Assembly: GCF_030527935.1 (NCBI RefSeq)
Contig: NZ_JAUMZV010000013.1
Location: 1-59,093 of the forward strand
DNA length: 59,093 nucleotides
Origin: Kingella sp. (in: b-proteobacteria)
Lineage (GTDB): Bacteria; Pseudomonadota; Gammaproteobacteria; Burkholderiales; Neisseriaceae
Reading direction: 5' to 3'
Below the pieces are notes generated by a model that worked only from the letters and a program-made list of their open reading frames with translations, was not told the origin of the DNA and did no database searches. A program made the translations under genes and the position numbers. Positions 18,209 to 25,706 of this stretch are shown in pieces. The first letter of the stretch is position 1. Every line of letters starts with the position of its first letter.

Positions 18209-18294
18209 GGAGCGTCGGCGGCTCGCCGACATCTTGCTAACCAACAAAACCATGTTGAATTAAATTTGGCGACGAGCCGCCGCCGCTTCATTTT
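18209..18294. repeat. Palindromic ATGGAG-type repeat, copy 4 (uninterrupted)
   Basis: Begins GGAGCGTCGGCGGCTCGC and ends GAGCCGCCGCCGCTTCAT, in the opposite orientation to copy 2. Its centre (TTGAATTAAATTT) shows what copy 2 looked like before the MITE landed. Confidence 0.7.
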
Positions 18295-18324
18295 AGATTT
18301 CAGGCTGCCTGAACCATCCCCACC

Positions 18325-20670
18325 ATGCCCGCATTCCTTTTCCCATCCACCCTTTATCTCGCCGCGTTGTGCCTTGGTATCATCGCCAGTTTCAGGCTGC
18401 CCACTGTTGGGGCGTGGCAGCTTTGGGCGGCTGCGCTGGTGGCTGCATCGGCATGGGCGGTTTACAGCGCGAAACGTGGTCGCTCAGCCCATTTTCAGGC
18501 TGCCTTTGCGCTTACTTGCGCGCTGGCGGGGGCGGCGTATGGCATTGTGCGCACGCAAAATGCGCTTAATCATCAATGGACTGTTGCCAATTCGGCGCAG
18601 TCCGTTTTGTTACGTGTGCAGGTTACGGGACTGCCCGAGCGCGATGAGCAGGGCAGAACGCGCTTTGTCGGCGTGGGGCAGCCTGAAAATGGTCGGGCGT
18701 ATCGGCTGCTGTTTACGGATTATGCGGCGCGGGATTGGCGCGTGGGCGAAATGTGGCAGGTGAAGGCGCGGGTAAAGGCGGCGGTGGGGATGCGCAATGC
18801 GGTGGGGTTTGACAGCGAAGCGTGGGCGTTGGCAAATGGTTTGGATGGCACGGCTTCGTTGGCAAAGGAGCGTTTCAGGCTGCCTGAACGGGCGCGGTGG
18901 ACGTGGTTTAATCGGCAGCGCGAAGCAGTGGTACGTGGTTGGCAGGGTGCAGCGGCGCGTTATCCGCAGGGGGCGGGGCTGATGCGCGCGCTGGCGGTGG
19001 GCGATAAAAGCGGCGTGTCGGCGCAAACTTGGGCGGCGGTGCGTCCGCTGGGGCTGAACCATCTGTTGAGCATTTCGGGCTTGCACGTGGGCATGGTGGG
19101 CTGGTTGGCGGCTTGGCTGGCAACGCTGTTGCTGCGCGTGTTGCCGCGTGTGCCGCAATCGCCGCGCGTGTGGGCTTCGGCGGTGGGCTGGGCGGCGTCG
19201 GTGGTTTATGCGGGGCTGGCGGGGTTTGATGTGCCTGCGCTGCGCAGCGTGTTGATGATTGGCGTGTTTGCGTGGGCATGGGCGCGGCAGCAGCGGGCAG
19301 GCTCGTGGCACACTTGGTGGACGGCGATGACGGTGGTGTTGCTGTGGCAGCCTGCGGCGGTGTTGTCGGCGGGATTTTGGCTGTCGTTTGGGCTGGTAGG
19401 CGCGTTGATTTGGGCAACGGCGGGGCGCAAAACGCCGCGCGATGTGCTGGACTACATTCATAACGATGATTTCAGGCTGCCGCAATTAACGTGGCGCGAC
19501 AAGCTGCGGCTGGCGGCGCAGGCGCAATGGGCGGCGACGCTGCTGGGCGGAGTGGCGACTATTGCGCTGTTTGGCTTGCTGCCTGTGTTTTCGCCGCTTG
19601 CCAACGCGCTGGCGATTCCGCTGTTTTCGTGGCTACTCGCGCCGCTGGCGTTGTTGGCATCCGCCTTGCCGTTTGACGCGCCCAAGCTGGCGGCGGCTTG
19701 GCTGGGTGAAAACGTGGTGGCGGCGATTCAATGGGCGGGGGCGCGGTTGCCTGAAATGGCGTTTGCCCACGCGCCCGCGCCGTTATTGCTACTGGCGGCG
19801 ATGGGTGCGCTGCTGCTGTTGTTGCCCAACGGCACGCGCGTGAAACCGCTGGCGTGTTGCGCGTTGGCGGCGTTTGCGCTGTATCGCCCACCCCAGTCTG
19901 CCGCACAAGGCAGCCTGAAAATCACCGTGTGGGATGTGGGGCAGGGTTTGTCTGTTTTGCTGCAAACCGCGGCGCACAATCTGCTGTACGACAGCGGCAC
20001 GGCACACGCCGCCGAAATGGCTCTGTTGCCCAACCTACGCGCCGCAGGCATCACGCGCCTAGATGCCATCATCGCATCGCACCACGACGACGACCACGAC
20101 GGCGGTTTTCCCGCCGTGCAACAGCGTTACCCCGCCGCCGCGTTATGGGCAGGGCAGCCTGAAAACTACCCCCGCGCCCAATACTGCCAAAGCGGCAAAA
20201 CATGGAAGGCAGACGGCGTGTATTTTGAATGGCTCACGCTGCCACACACGCCCGCCACCCCCGACAACGACGCAAGCTGCGTGCTGCGCGCCATCGCAGG
20301 CAAACACGCGCTGCTGATTATGGGCGACCTAAGCGCACGCGGCGAAGCGCAACTGCTCGCCCAATACGGCGACGCGCTGCAAAGCGATGTGCTGATTTTG
20401 GGACACCACGGCAGCAAATCATCCAGCAGCAGCGCATTCATCAACCGCGTCGCGCCACGCTGGGCGATTGCCAGCAGCGGCTTTGCCAACGCCTACCACC
20501 ACCCGCACCCCGATGTTATTCACCGCCTAGCCGCGCACGGCGTAACCCTGCTGCGCACCGATACCCAAGGCGCGTGGGGCATCACATTGGCAGGCGATGA
20601 AATGGATGCGCAGCAGATGGCGCGGGGGAAATATTGGTGGCAGAAAAAGCCGTTTGGGGCGGGGGAGTGA
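18325..20670 (+). CDS. comA: ComEC/Rec2-type DNA uptake channel (ComA)
   Basis: Inner-membrane channel that carries single-stranded transforming DNA into the cytosol. The 781-residue protein is full length: an N-terminal membrane segment and OB-like region, the competence domain with its membrane helices (LLSISGLHVGMVGW near 249) and a C-terminal metallo-hydrolase-like domain (WDVGQGLSVLLQ, then ASHHDDDHDGG near 590). At least seven uptake sequences or near-matches lie inside the gene, visible as FRLPE, QPENGRA, FQAAFAL, GSLKIT and QPENYPR. Neighbouring pilW and pilZ serve the same process. Confidence 0.95.
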   Translation: MPAFLFPSTLYLAALCLGIIASFRLPTVGAWQLWAAALVAASAWAVYSAKRGRSAHFQAAFALTCALAGAAYGIVRTQNALNHQWTVANSAQSVLLRVQVTGLPERDEQGRTRFVGVGQPENGRAYRLLFTDYAARDWRVGEMWQVKARVKAAVGMRNAVGFDSEAWALANGLDGTASLAKERFRLPERARWTWFNRQREAVVRGWQGAAARYPQGAGLMRALAVGDKSGVSAQTWAAVRPLGLNHLLSISGLHVGMVGWLAAWLATLLLRVLPRVPQSPRVWASAVGWAASVVYAGLAGFDVPALRSVLMIGVFAWAWARQQRAGSWHTWWTAMTVVLLWQPAAVLSAGFWLSFGLVGALIWATAGRKTPRDVLDYIHNDDFRLPQLTWRDKLRLAAQAQWAATLLGGVATIALFGLLPVFSPLANALAIPLFSWLLAPLALLASALPFDAPKLAAAWLGENVVAAIQWAGARLPEMAFAHAPAPLLLLAAMGALLLLLPNGTRVKPLACCALAAFALYRPPQSAAQGSLKITVWDVGQGLSVLLQTAAHNLLYDSGTAHAAEMALLPNLRAAGITRLDAIIASHHDDDHDGGFPAVQQRYPAAALWAGQPENYPRAQYCQSGKTWKADGVYFEWLTLPHTPATPDNDASCVLRAIAGKHALLIMGDLSARGEAQLLAQYGDALQSDVLILGHHGSKSSSSSAFINRVAPRWAIASSGFANAYHHPHPDVIHRLAAHGVTLLRTDTQGAWGITLAGDEMDAQQMARGKYWWQKKPFGAGE

Positions 20671-20734
20671 GTTTCAGGCTGCCTGATTGGGTTTTCAGAC
20701 TGCCTAATTATGCGCACATCGCCGCGCACAAAAA

Positions 20735-20763
20735 ACACGCCTTGCTGAAAAAACAAGGCGTGT
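20735..20763 (-). terminator. Terminator of the solitary XRE gene
   Basis: ACACGCCTTG and CAAGGCGTGT form a perfect 10-bp stem. Read leftwards it is followed by six T, so it serves the leftward XRE gene; it may also help end comA transcripts. Confidence 0.8.
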
Positions 20764-20800
20764 TGGGTGGATAGGCTTATCAGTGGATTTTGCTTTCGGG

Positions 20801-21112
20801 TTAAATAATCGCTTCAATGCCCTTATTTTTCACCAACGTCAGCAGCTTTAACGCCGTGCCGCTGGTTTTTTTTACCCCGCGTTCCCAATCGGAAACTTGG
20901 TTTTTGCTGATGTTGAGATGTATCGCAAAGGCAGCTTGCGTAAGCTGCTTTTTTTCGCGTATCGCGCGGATTTCTTCGCCCGTGAGCGGTTCGGCGCGGG
21001 TGAGACAAGCGTCGTTGTAATGTTGCATTTCTTTATCATCTATTGCGCCTACTTGATGCAAGGCGGCAGCGATGCTGTGGATGCTTTCGCGGATGTCATT
21101 TTTGTATTGCAT
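20801..21112 (-). CDS. Solitary XRE-family regulator, antitoxin-like
   Basis: A helix-turn-helix protein of 103 residues from the start chosen here (ATG 21,112); ATG 21,121 is an alternative giving 106. The helix-turn-helix is at about 55-77 (LTQAAFAIHLNISKNQVSDW), preceded by LTGEEIRAIREKK, the arrangement of HigA- or MqsA-like antitoxins. In such loci a RelE/HigB-type toxin gene normally lies just upstream, but the 188 bases between this gene and ssrA hold no such frame, only a 15-bp MITE-end remnant at 21,151-21,165. So it may be an orphan antitoxin or a stand-alone regulator. Confidence 0.75.
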   Translation of the reverse strand: MQYKNDIRESIHSIAAALHQVGAIDDKEMQHYNDACLTRAEPLTGEEIRAIREKKQLTQAAFAIHLNISKNQVSDWERGVKKTSGTALKLLTLVKNKGIEAII

Positions 21113-21230
21113 GTGAAACATTTTTCGGATTGAAAATGACTATGGGGAGTGTGAATACAGGTTCTTATACCTAAAATTGTACCTAAATTTCCTTGCATAC
21201 AATGGCAAACGCCAGCCAACAAAAAAACCG

Positions 21231-21258
21231 CCCAAATCGTGATGATTAGGCGGTTTTC
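21231..21258 (-). terminator. Terminator of ssrA
   Basis: AAACCGCC pairs with GGCGGTTT around a short loop; read leftwards it ends in seven T. It begins 43 bases after the 3' end of the tmRNA. Confidence 0.85.
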
Positions 21259-21300
21259 TTATTTCCTGCGGTTAGCTAAAAATAGCTGGAAAATAGTGTT

Positions 21301-21664
21301 TGGTGGAGGCGGGGGGAATTGAACCCCCGTCCGAAAGTCCTCTACAAAGCGTTCTACATACTTAGTTGTGTCAATTTAGAAATCTTGTTTCTATCGCGCC
21401 GACCAACAGGCTTTCAAGAAACCAGTTGCCTTTAATCTCGCCCCCTGCCAAGCAACCCGACAGGAAACCAGCCAATGTGAAATGATGTTGCGGCGAGTTG
21501 CCCCGCACAGCCCATTGGCGAGCTGCTGCAACAGCTTGGCATTAAGCAGCCAAAGCGTAAGTTTCGTCGTTTGCGACTATTTAGATTCAGTGTTTTACGA
21601 GTTACTGAAAACTCGGTATGCCCGCATTTGCTTCGCAACCCCCGTCGAAACCAAGGTCGCCCCC
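21301..21664 (-). ncRNA. ssrA: Transfer-messenger RNA
   Basis: tmRNA rescues stalled ribosomes and tags their products for degradation. The 5' end GGGGGCG pairs with CGCCTCC before the encoded ACCA 3' end, giving a seven-pair acceptor stem with one G-U. The T-arm GGGGGTTCAATTCCCCC is near the 3' end. The tag reading frame encodes ANDETYALAA followed by a stop, close to the neisserial tag. Length is about 364 nt, single-piece type. The gene runs leftwards and has its own terminator. Confidence 0.97.
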
Positions 21665-21804
21665 AAATGAGAAAGCGCGATTATACGCGGTTTAGGGCAG
21701 CCTGAAAACAAGATTGTAGCGAGATTGGCAACTCGCAAAACCATCAGGCAGCCTGAAAACAAAAAACCTTTATAATGCAGCCCATTCATCAACAGGAAAC
21801 CCCC

Positions 21805-22308
21805 ATGTACAACGTCAATACCCACGACGTGCGCCGCTTTTTCGCCCACGTTTGGCAACACCGCTTCGCTCCGCTGCAACTGGACGCGCTGCAACGCAAA
21901 GCCCTGCGGATTATAGAAGCCCACCCCGAATACGCCCATTATCTTGAAAACATAGAACAATACCTAGACCACAACTGGACACCCGAGCAAGGCGAAACCA
22001 ACCCGTTTTTGCACCTATCCATGCACCTATCCATACAAGAGCAAGTCGGCATAGACCAGCCCTTTGGCATACGCGCCATACACCAAACCCTGTGCGCCAA
22101 GCACCGCGATAACTGGGTTGCCGCCGAGCACGACATGATGGACGCGCTCGCCGAAACCCTATGGGAAGCGCAGCGGTTCAATCGCGGGCTAGATGTCAAT
22201 AACTATATGACCAAATTGCGAAAACTGGTGCACTTGGGGCAAGAAGACAACGCCCGCATCAACCCGCACGAAGTCCCACTTTCCACCGAAATCACTTCGC
22301 GCAAATAA
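21805..22308 (+). CDS. DUF1841 family protein
   Basis: A 167-residue cytosolic protein recognised as the DUF1841 family from the N-terminus MYNVNTHDVRRFFAHVWQ and the segment NPFLHLSMHLSIQEQVGIDQ. It is rich in histidine, tryptophan and acidic residues and predicted to be mostly helical. Function unknown. The start at 21,805 follows AACAGGAAACCCCC; the frame is open to 21,775 but without a binding site. It lies 13 bases upstream of holB, and the two are probably cotranscribed. Confidence 0.8.
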   Translation: MYNVNTHDVRRFFAHVWQHRFAPLQLDALQRKALRIIEAHPEYAHYLENIEQYLDHNWTPEQGETNPFLHLSMHLSIQEQVGIDQPFGIRAIHQTLCAKHRDNWVAAEHDMMDALAETLWEAQRFNRGLDVNNYMTKLRKLVHLGQEDNARINPHEVPLSTEITSRK

Positions 22309-22321
22309 AGGCAGCCTGAAA

Positions 22322-23302
22322 ATGATTTACCCATGGCACGAAGCCGCATGGCAACAACTCGCGCAACATTGGCGCAACCAGCCCAACGCATGGCTGTTCA
22401 CAGGTAAAGCAGGCACAGGCAAAACCGCCTTTGCGCGGCATTTCGTCCAAGCCCTGCTGTGCGAAACGCCCAGCGAACAGCACCAACCCTGCGGACAATG
22501 CGCGTCTTGCCACCTGTTTTTGCAAGGCACGCACCCCGATTTTTACGCGCTGCAACCCGAGCAGCCTGAAAACGACACAGGCAGCCGCAAGCTGTTGCAA
22601 ATCAAAATTGATGCCGTGCGCGCCATTTTGGAGCCGCTCACGCAATCGTCCATACGCGGCGGGCGGCGCGTGGTGCTGATTAATCCCGCCGAAAGCATGA
22701 ATATTCAAGCCGCCAACGCGCTGCTGAAAATGCTGGAAGAGCCGCCCGAAGCGGTGATTTTTCTGCTGATTGCCCACAACCGCGACCAACTGCTGCCCAC
22801 CATCAAAAGCCGCTGCCGCCAAATGCTGCTGCCCGCGCCCAGCCAAGAAGTATCGCTGGATTATTTGCGCGGGCAACAGATAGGGCAGCCTGAAAACCTG
22901 CTGGCGTTTCACAGCGGTGCGCCGTTGTTTGCCCACGCGCCCGAGCAAGATGCGCTGCGCGAGAAATTGCTGACGCTGCTTGCCGCGCCGCGCCTGCTGG
23001 CGATTTTGGACTACGCGGCGGAATACGATAAACACAAGTTCCCACTCGCCTTTTTGCTGGATTGGCTGCACAAATGGCTGATAGACCTTGCGCTGGCGCA
23101 GCAAAGCATCGCGCCGCTGTATTATCCGCAACACACCGCGCCCATCGCGCAAATCGCCGCAAAAACCAATCCCGCCACACTTTTTGCCCTTTCAGGCTGC
23201 ATCAAACGCCTGCACCCTTACGGTTATCATAGTTTAAATGTTAAAATGCAAGCCGAATTTTTGCTGTGCGAGTATCTTGCCGCCACGCTCAAAAAAAGTT
23301 AG
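22322..23302 (+). CDS. holB: DNA polymerase III delta-prime subunit
   Basis: Clamp-loader subunit of the replicase. The 326-residue protein has a Walker-A-like loop GKAGTGKT at about 27-34, a zinc-binding cluster (CETPSEQHQPCGQCASC at about 47-63), and the sensor-1 motif KSRCRQ near 162. The start codon abuts an uptake sequence whose AAGG is at ribosome-binding distance. The stop codon TAG is formed at the junction with MITE copy E; before the insertion the same codon would have been TAA. Followed by pilZ and tatD in the order common to Neisseriaceae. Confidence 0.92.
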   Translation: MIYPWHEAAWQQLAQHWRNQPNAWLFTGKAGTGKTAFARHFVQALLCETPSEQHQPCGQCASCHLFLQGTHPDFYALQPEQPENDTGSRKLLQIKIDAVRAILEPLTQSSIRGGRRVVLINPAESMNIQAANALLKMLEEPPEAVIFLLIAHNRDQLLPTIKSRCRQMLLPAPSQEVSLDYLRGQQIGQPENLLAFHSGAPLFAHAPEQDALREKLLTLLAAPRLLAILDYAAEYDKHKFPLAFLLDWLHKWLIDLALAQQSIAPLYYPQHTAPIAQIAAKTNPATLFALSGCIKRLHPYGYHSLNVKMQAEFLLCEYLAATLKKS

Positions 23303-23461
23303 AACCTGTATTCACTATTTGCATAGGTAGATTTGATAGCATAAAAGCGTGGATACAAGGCAAAAAGCGCAGCAAGGTTGGACACCTTGCGAGCATTTTT
23401 AACGCGGTAGCCGCGTTTTTAGGGCATAAAAGATGCCTATGCAAATAGTGAATACAGGTTC
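23302..23461 (-). mobile_element. MITE copy E (160 bp, TTA target duplication)
   Basis: In the opposite orientation to copies A-D and flanked by TTA at 23,299-23,301 and 23,462-23,464. The terminal repeats read GAACCTGTATTCACTATTTGC. The element starts within the last codon of holB and ends 22 bases before pilZ. Confidence 0.9.
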
Positions 23462-23483
23462 TTAATCAAATGAAGGAAATATC

Positions 23484-23876
23484 ATGAGTTCAGCTCCACA
23501 ACTGTCCCCCCAACCCGCCGCGCCACAAGCCGCCCCAGGGCGTATGCTGCAACTGCGCTTGGAAAGCAAACCGATTATCTACGCCAGCTATATGTCGTTT
23601 TTGGAATACGGTGGCGTGTTTATGCCCAGCGCTGATAAATTCCACATGGGCGAAGAAGTGCTGCTGGTGTTGGAATTGGTCGGCCCATCCAAAACCGAAA
23701 AACTATTCATCAAAACCAATGTTTGCTGGATTAACGCCAACCCCAGCGGCAGCGGTCGCCCCAGAGGCGTAGGCTTGGCGTTTGGCTCGGACGAATCGGG
23801 GCTAAAAGCCAAAACCTTGTTTGAAAACATCTTAACAGGCTTGCTGCACAACGAACGCCCCACTTATACGATGTAA
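23484..23876 (+). CDS. pilZ: Type IV pilus assembly protein PilZ
   Basis: Small cytosolic protein needed for type IV pilus assembly. The 130-residue product has a PilZ-type beta-barrel: the segments VFMPSADKFHMGEEVLLVLEL, from about residue 45, and GVGLAFGSDESG are typical of the neisserial PilZ, which lacks the RxxxR motif for cyclic-di-GMP. The first 20 residues are Pro/Ala-rich. The start has a good ATGAAGGAAAT binding site. Before MITE E inserted, only 18 bases separated it from holB. Confidence 0.9.
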   Translation: MSSAPQLSPQPAAPQAAPGRMLQLRLESKPIIYASYMSFLEYGGVFMPSADKFHMGEEVLLVLELVGPSKTEKLFIKTNVCWINANPSGSGRPRGVGLAFGSDESGLKAKTLFENILTGLLHNERPTYTM

Positions 23877-23880
23877 ACAT

Positions 23881-23916
23881 TTTCAGGCTGCCATACAACG
23901 ATTAGGCAGCCTGAAA
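23881..23916 (+). terminator. Inverted uptake-sequence pair after pilZ
   Basis: TTTCAGGCTGCC and GGCAGCCTGAAA flank a loop of 12 bases, starting five bases after the pilZ stop codon. Confidence 0.65.
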
Positions 23917-24068
23917 GTTTTGTGGATTGCGTAACAGCGTTTCAGGCTGCCCAAGCCTATTTGTTTTTTGCCAGAACACGCGTTGCGCCGCATACCACGC
24001 TGGTGTCGCCCAACCATCTGCGCCTTGTAGCGATAAACGTGGTGTCATAAAAATATGCTGCAATGCTG

Positions 24069-24230
24069 TTCCCTCTCTCGCTGGATGGGGAGGGCTAGGG
24101 AGTGGGTGGCTGCTTAATCCACCAACCACCCCCATCCTAGCCTTCCCCCGCCAGCGGGAGAAGGAACAGATTGTAGAATGTTTAACCAACACTGCTTGTC
24201 ATCAACGAAAAGTAAACCAGCATACTTTTT
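24069..24230. repeat. CCCGCCAGCGGGAGAAGGAA-type intergenic repeat
   Basis: Contains two halves: CCCTCTCTCGCTGGATGGGG and the inverted-like CTTCCCCCGCCAGCGGGAG, then a tail ending CAGCATACTTTTTAGGA. The second half and the tail recur inverted at about 54,190-54,300. Such sequences are widespread in proteobacterial intergenic regions. The pilZ-tatD gap (23,877-24,319) holds this, a few uptake sequences and no gene. Confidence 0.6.
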
Positions 24231-24319
24231 AGGACTCCACCCGTAGATTTACCCCTTTTCAGGCTGCCTAACCTCCATTCAACGCAGCGCAACCCATCCC
24301 CACCCATCCCCAAAACACC

Positions 24320-25099
24320 ATGTACCTTATAGACTCCCATTGTCACATCAATTTCCCCGATTTCGCCGACCGCATCCCCGAGCTGTTAGCCAACATGGCG
24401 CAAAACCAAGTCACCCAAGCCCTTGCCATCAGCGTGAGCCGCGACACCTTTGCCGAAGTGTTGGCACTTGCCCAAGCGCATCGCAACATCTACGCCAGCG
24501 TGGGCGTGCATCCCGATAGCGAAACCGCCGCCGAGTTTTCCGAAGACGAGCTGGTGCAGCACGCCCAGCATCCCAAAGTGGTCGGCATCGGCGAAACAGG
24601 GCTGGATTACCATTGGTGCAGCGGCGATTTAACATGGCAGCACAACCGCTTTATCACCCATATTCAGGCGGCCAAACGCGCCCAAGTGCCGCTGATTGTG
24701 CACACGCGTGATGCCGCCGCCGACACGCTGCGCATCCTGCGCGAAACGCAAGCCGAAAAAATCCTGATTCATTGCTTTACCGAAGACACCGCCTTCGCCC
24801 AAGCCGTGCTGGATATGGGCGGCTATATTTCGTTTTCGGGCATACTCACGTTTAAAAACGCCAAAGCCATCCAAGCCGCCGCGCAATACTGCCCGCTAGA
24901 CCGCATTTTGGTGGAAACCGATTCACCCTATCTTGCGCCCGTGCCCTATCGCGGCAAAGAAAACCAGCCCGCCTATGTGCGCCACACCGCCGAGTTTCTC
25001 GCCCAACTGCGCGGCGACACGCTGGACAACATCGCGGCGGCGACCACGGCGAATTTTTATCGCTTGTTTGACAAGGTGCAGCCGATTAAGGCAGCCTGA
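24320..25099 (+). CDS. tatD: TatD-family metal-dependent DNase
   Basis: A 259-residue TIM-barrel hydrolase of the TatD/YcfH family. It shows the metal ligands DSHCHINF at about 5-12, GETGLDY near 92, and the later HTRDA and HCFTED motifs, ending with ETDSPYLAP near 205. Family members are 3'-5' exonucleases acting on damaged DNA or RNA; several lineages keep the gene next to holB and pilZ, as here. The next gene is separated by about 180 bp of uptake-sequence-rich DNA. Confidence 0.92.
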   Translation: MYLIDSHCHINFPDFADRIPELLANMAQNQVTQALAISVSRDTFAEVLALAQAHRNIYASVGVHPDSETAAEFSEDELVQHAQHPKVVGIGETGLDYHWCSGDLTWQHNRFITHIQAAKRAQVPLIVHTRDAAADTLRILRETQAEKILIHCFTEDTAFAQAVLDMGGYISFSGILTFKNAKAIQAAAQYCPLDRILVETDSPYLAPVPYRGKENQPAYVRHTAEFLAQLRGDTLDNIAAATTANFYRLFDKVQPIKAA

Positions 25100-25276
25100 A
25101 AATGAAATATGGGCGGGCAACGCATACAGCCTGTTCCATGCGCGTTGGCAATAAGCGATTGCCGTTTCGCCACGCTGAACGGGTTTTCAGGCTGCCGTGT
25201 ATGCCGTATCCCAATGCAGCCTGAAACGCAGTGAAACCCATCAACCCAGCCCCAGCCCAACCAAGGCAGCCTGAAA

Positions 25277-25615
25277 ATGAAGCCCGCTCCCATCCTTGCC
25301 ACGCTGCTCACCGCCTGTGGCATCGCCCCGCAAACCGCCCGAGTGCAAGATTTCAGCGCATTGCGCGTGCAGGTTGCCAACACGCCCGCCCGCAGCATCA
25401 TCACGCTCACGGGGCTGCTTAACGACAGCGCGCTCGGCATCCGCCATGTTGAAATCAGCAGCGACCGCGCCCAACGCACCGTGCATATTGTTGTCCACAA
25501 AACCCTAGCCAGCAGCCAGCACACAGGGCAGCTTAACGCCCGCTTCGTGCTAGACCATCCTGTTGAACGCATCCAATTTGGCGCAGACCAGCAAACCATT
25601 TGGACAGCCGATTAA
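25277..25615 (+). CDS. Putative small lipoprotein, unknown function
   Basis: A 112-residue protein with a short signal and a possible lipobox LTAC (Cys 14). The n-region has a single lysine, so the lipoprotein prediction is modest. The rest is beta-rich (SIITLTGLLNDS, HVEISSDRAQRTVHIVVH) and not recognised. The ATG directly follows AAGGCAGCCTGAAA, so an uptake sequence occupies the ribosome binding position. The stop codon TAA is directly followed by a 15-bp MITE end (GAACCTGTATTCACT). Confidence 0.6.
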   Translation: MKPAPILATLLTACGIAPQTARVQDFSALRVQVANTPARSIITLTGLLNDSALGIRHVEISSDRAQRTVHIVVHKTLASSQHTGQLNARFVLDHPVERIQFGADQQTIWTAD

Positions 25616-25630
25616 GAACCTGTATTCACT
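25615..25630 (+). repeat. Solo MITE terminal repeat
   Basis: AGAACCTGTATTCACT with the preceding TA gives the TAA target form. Only 15 bp of the element remain, followed at once by an uptake sequence. Similar remnants are at 21,151-21,165 and, degraded, at about 48,772-48,784. Confidence 0.55.
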
Positions 25631-25683
25631 TTCAGGCTGCCTTATCGCACCAACAGCAAACTGTGCGTAATAAGGCAGCCTGT

Positions 25684-25692
25684 CCCCCCCCC
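25684..25692 (+). promoter_or_regulatory. Run of nine C upstream of nagZ
   Basis: A C9 tract lies 14 bases before the nagZ start, directly after a partial uptake sequence (AAGGCAGCCTG). Slippage here would change the spacing of the upstream region but not the reading frame. Confidence 0.5.
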
Positions 25693-25706
25693 AGAAAGCC
25701 CCACCC

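Noticed and set aside
22292..23152. A 286-codon leftward frame opposite holB
   Set aside because: holB is clearly coding on the other strand; the frame is Gln/Arg-rich shadow sequence.
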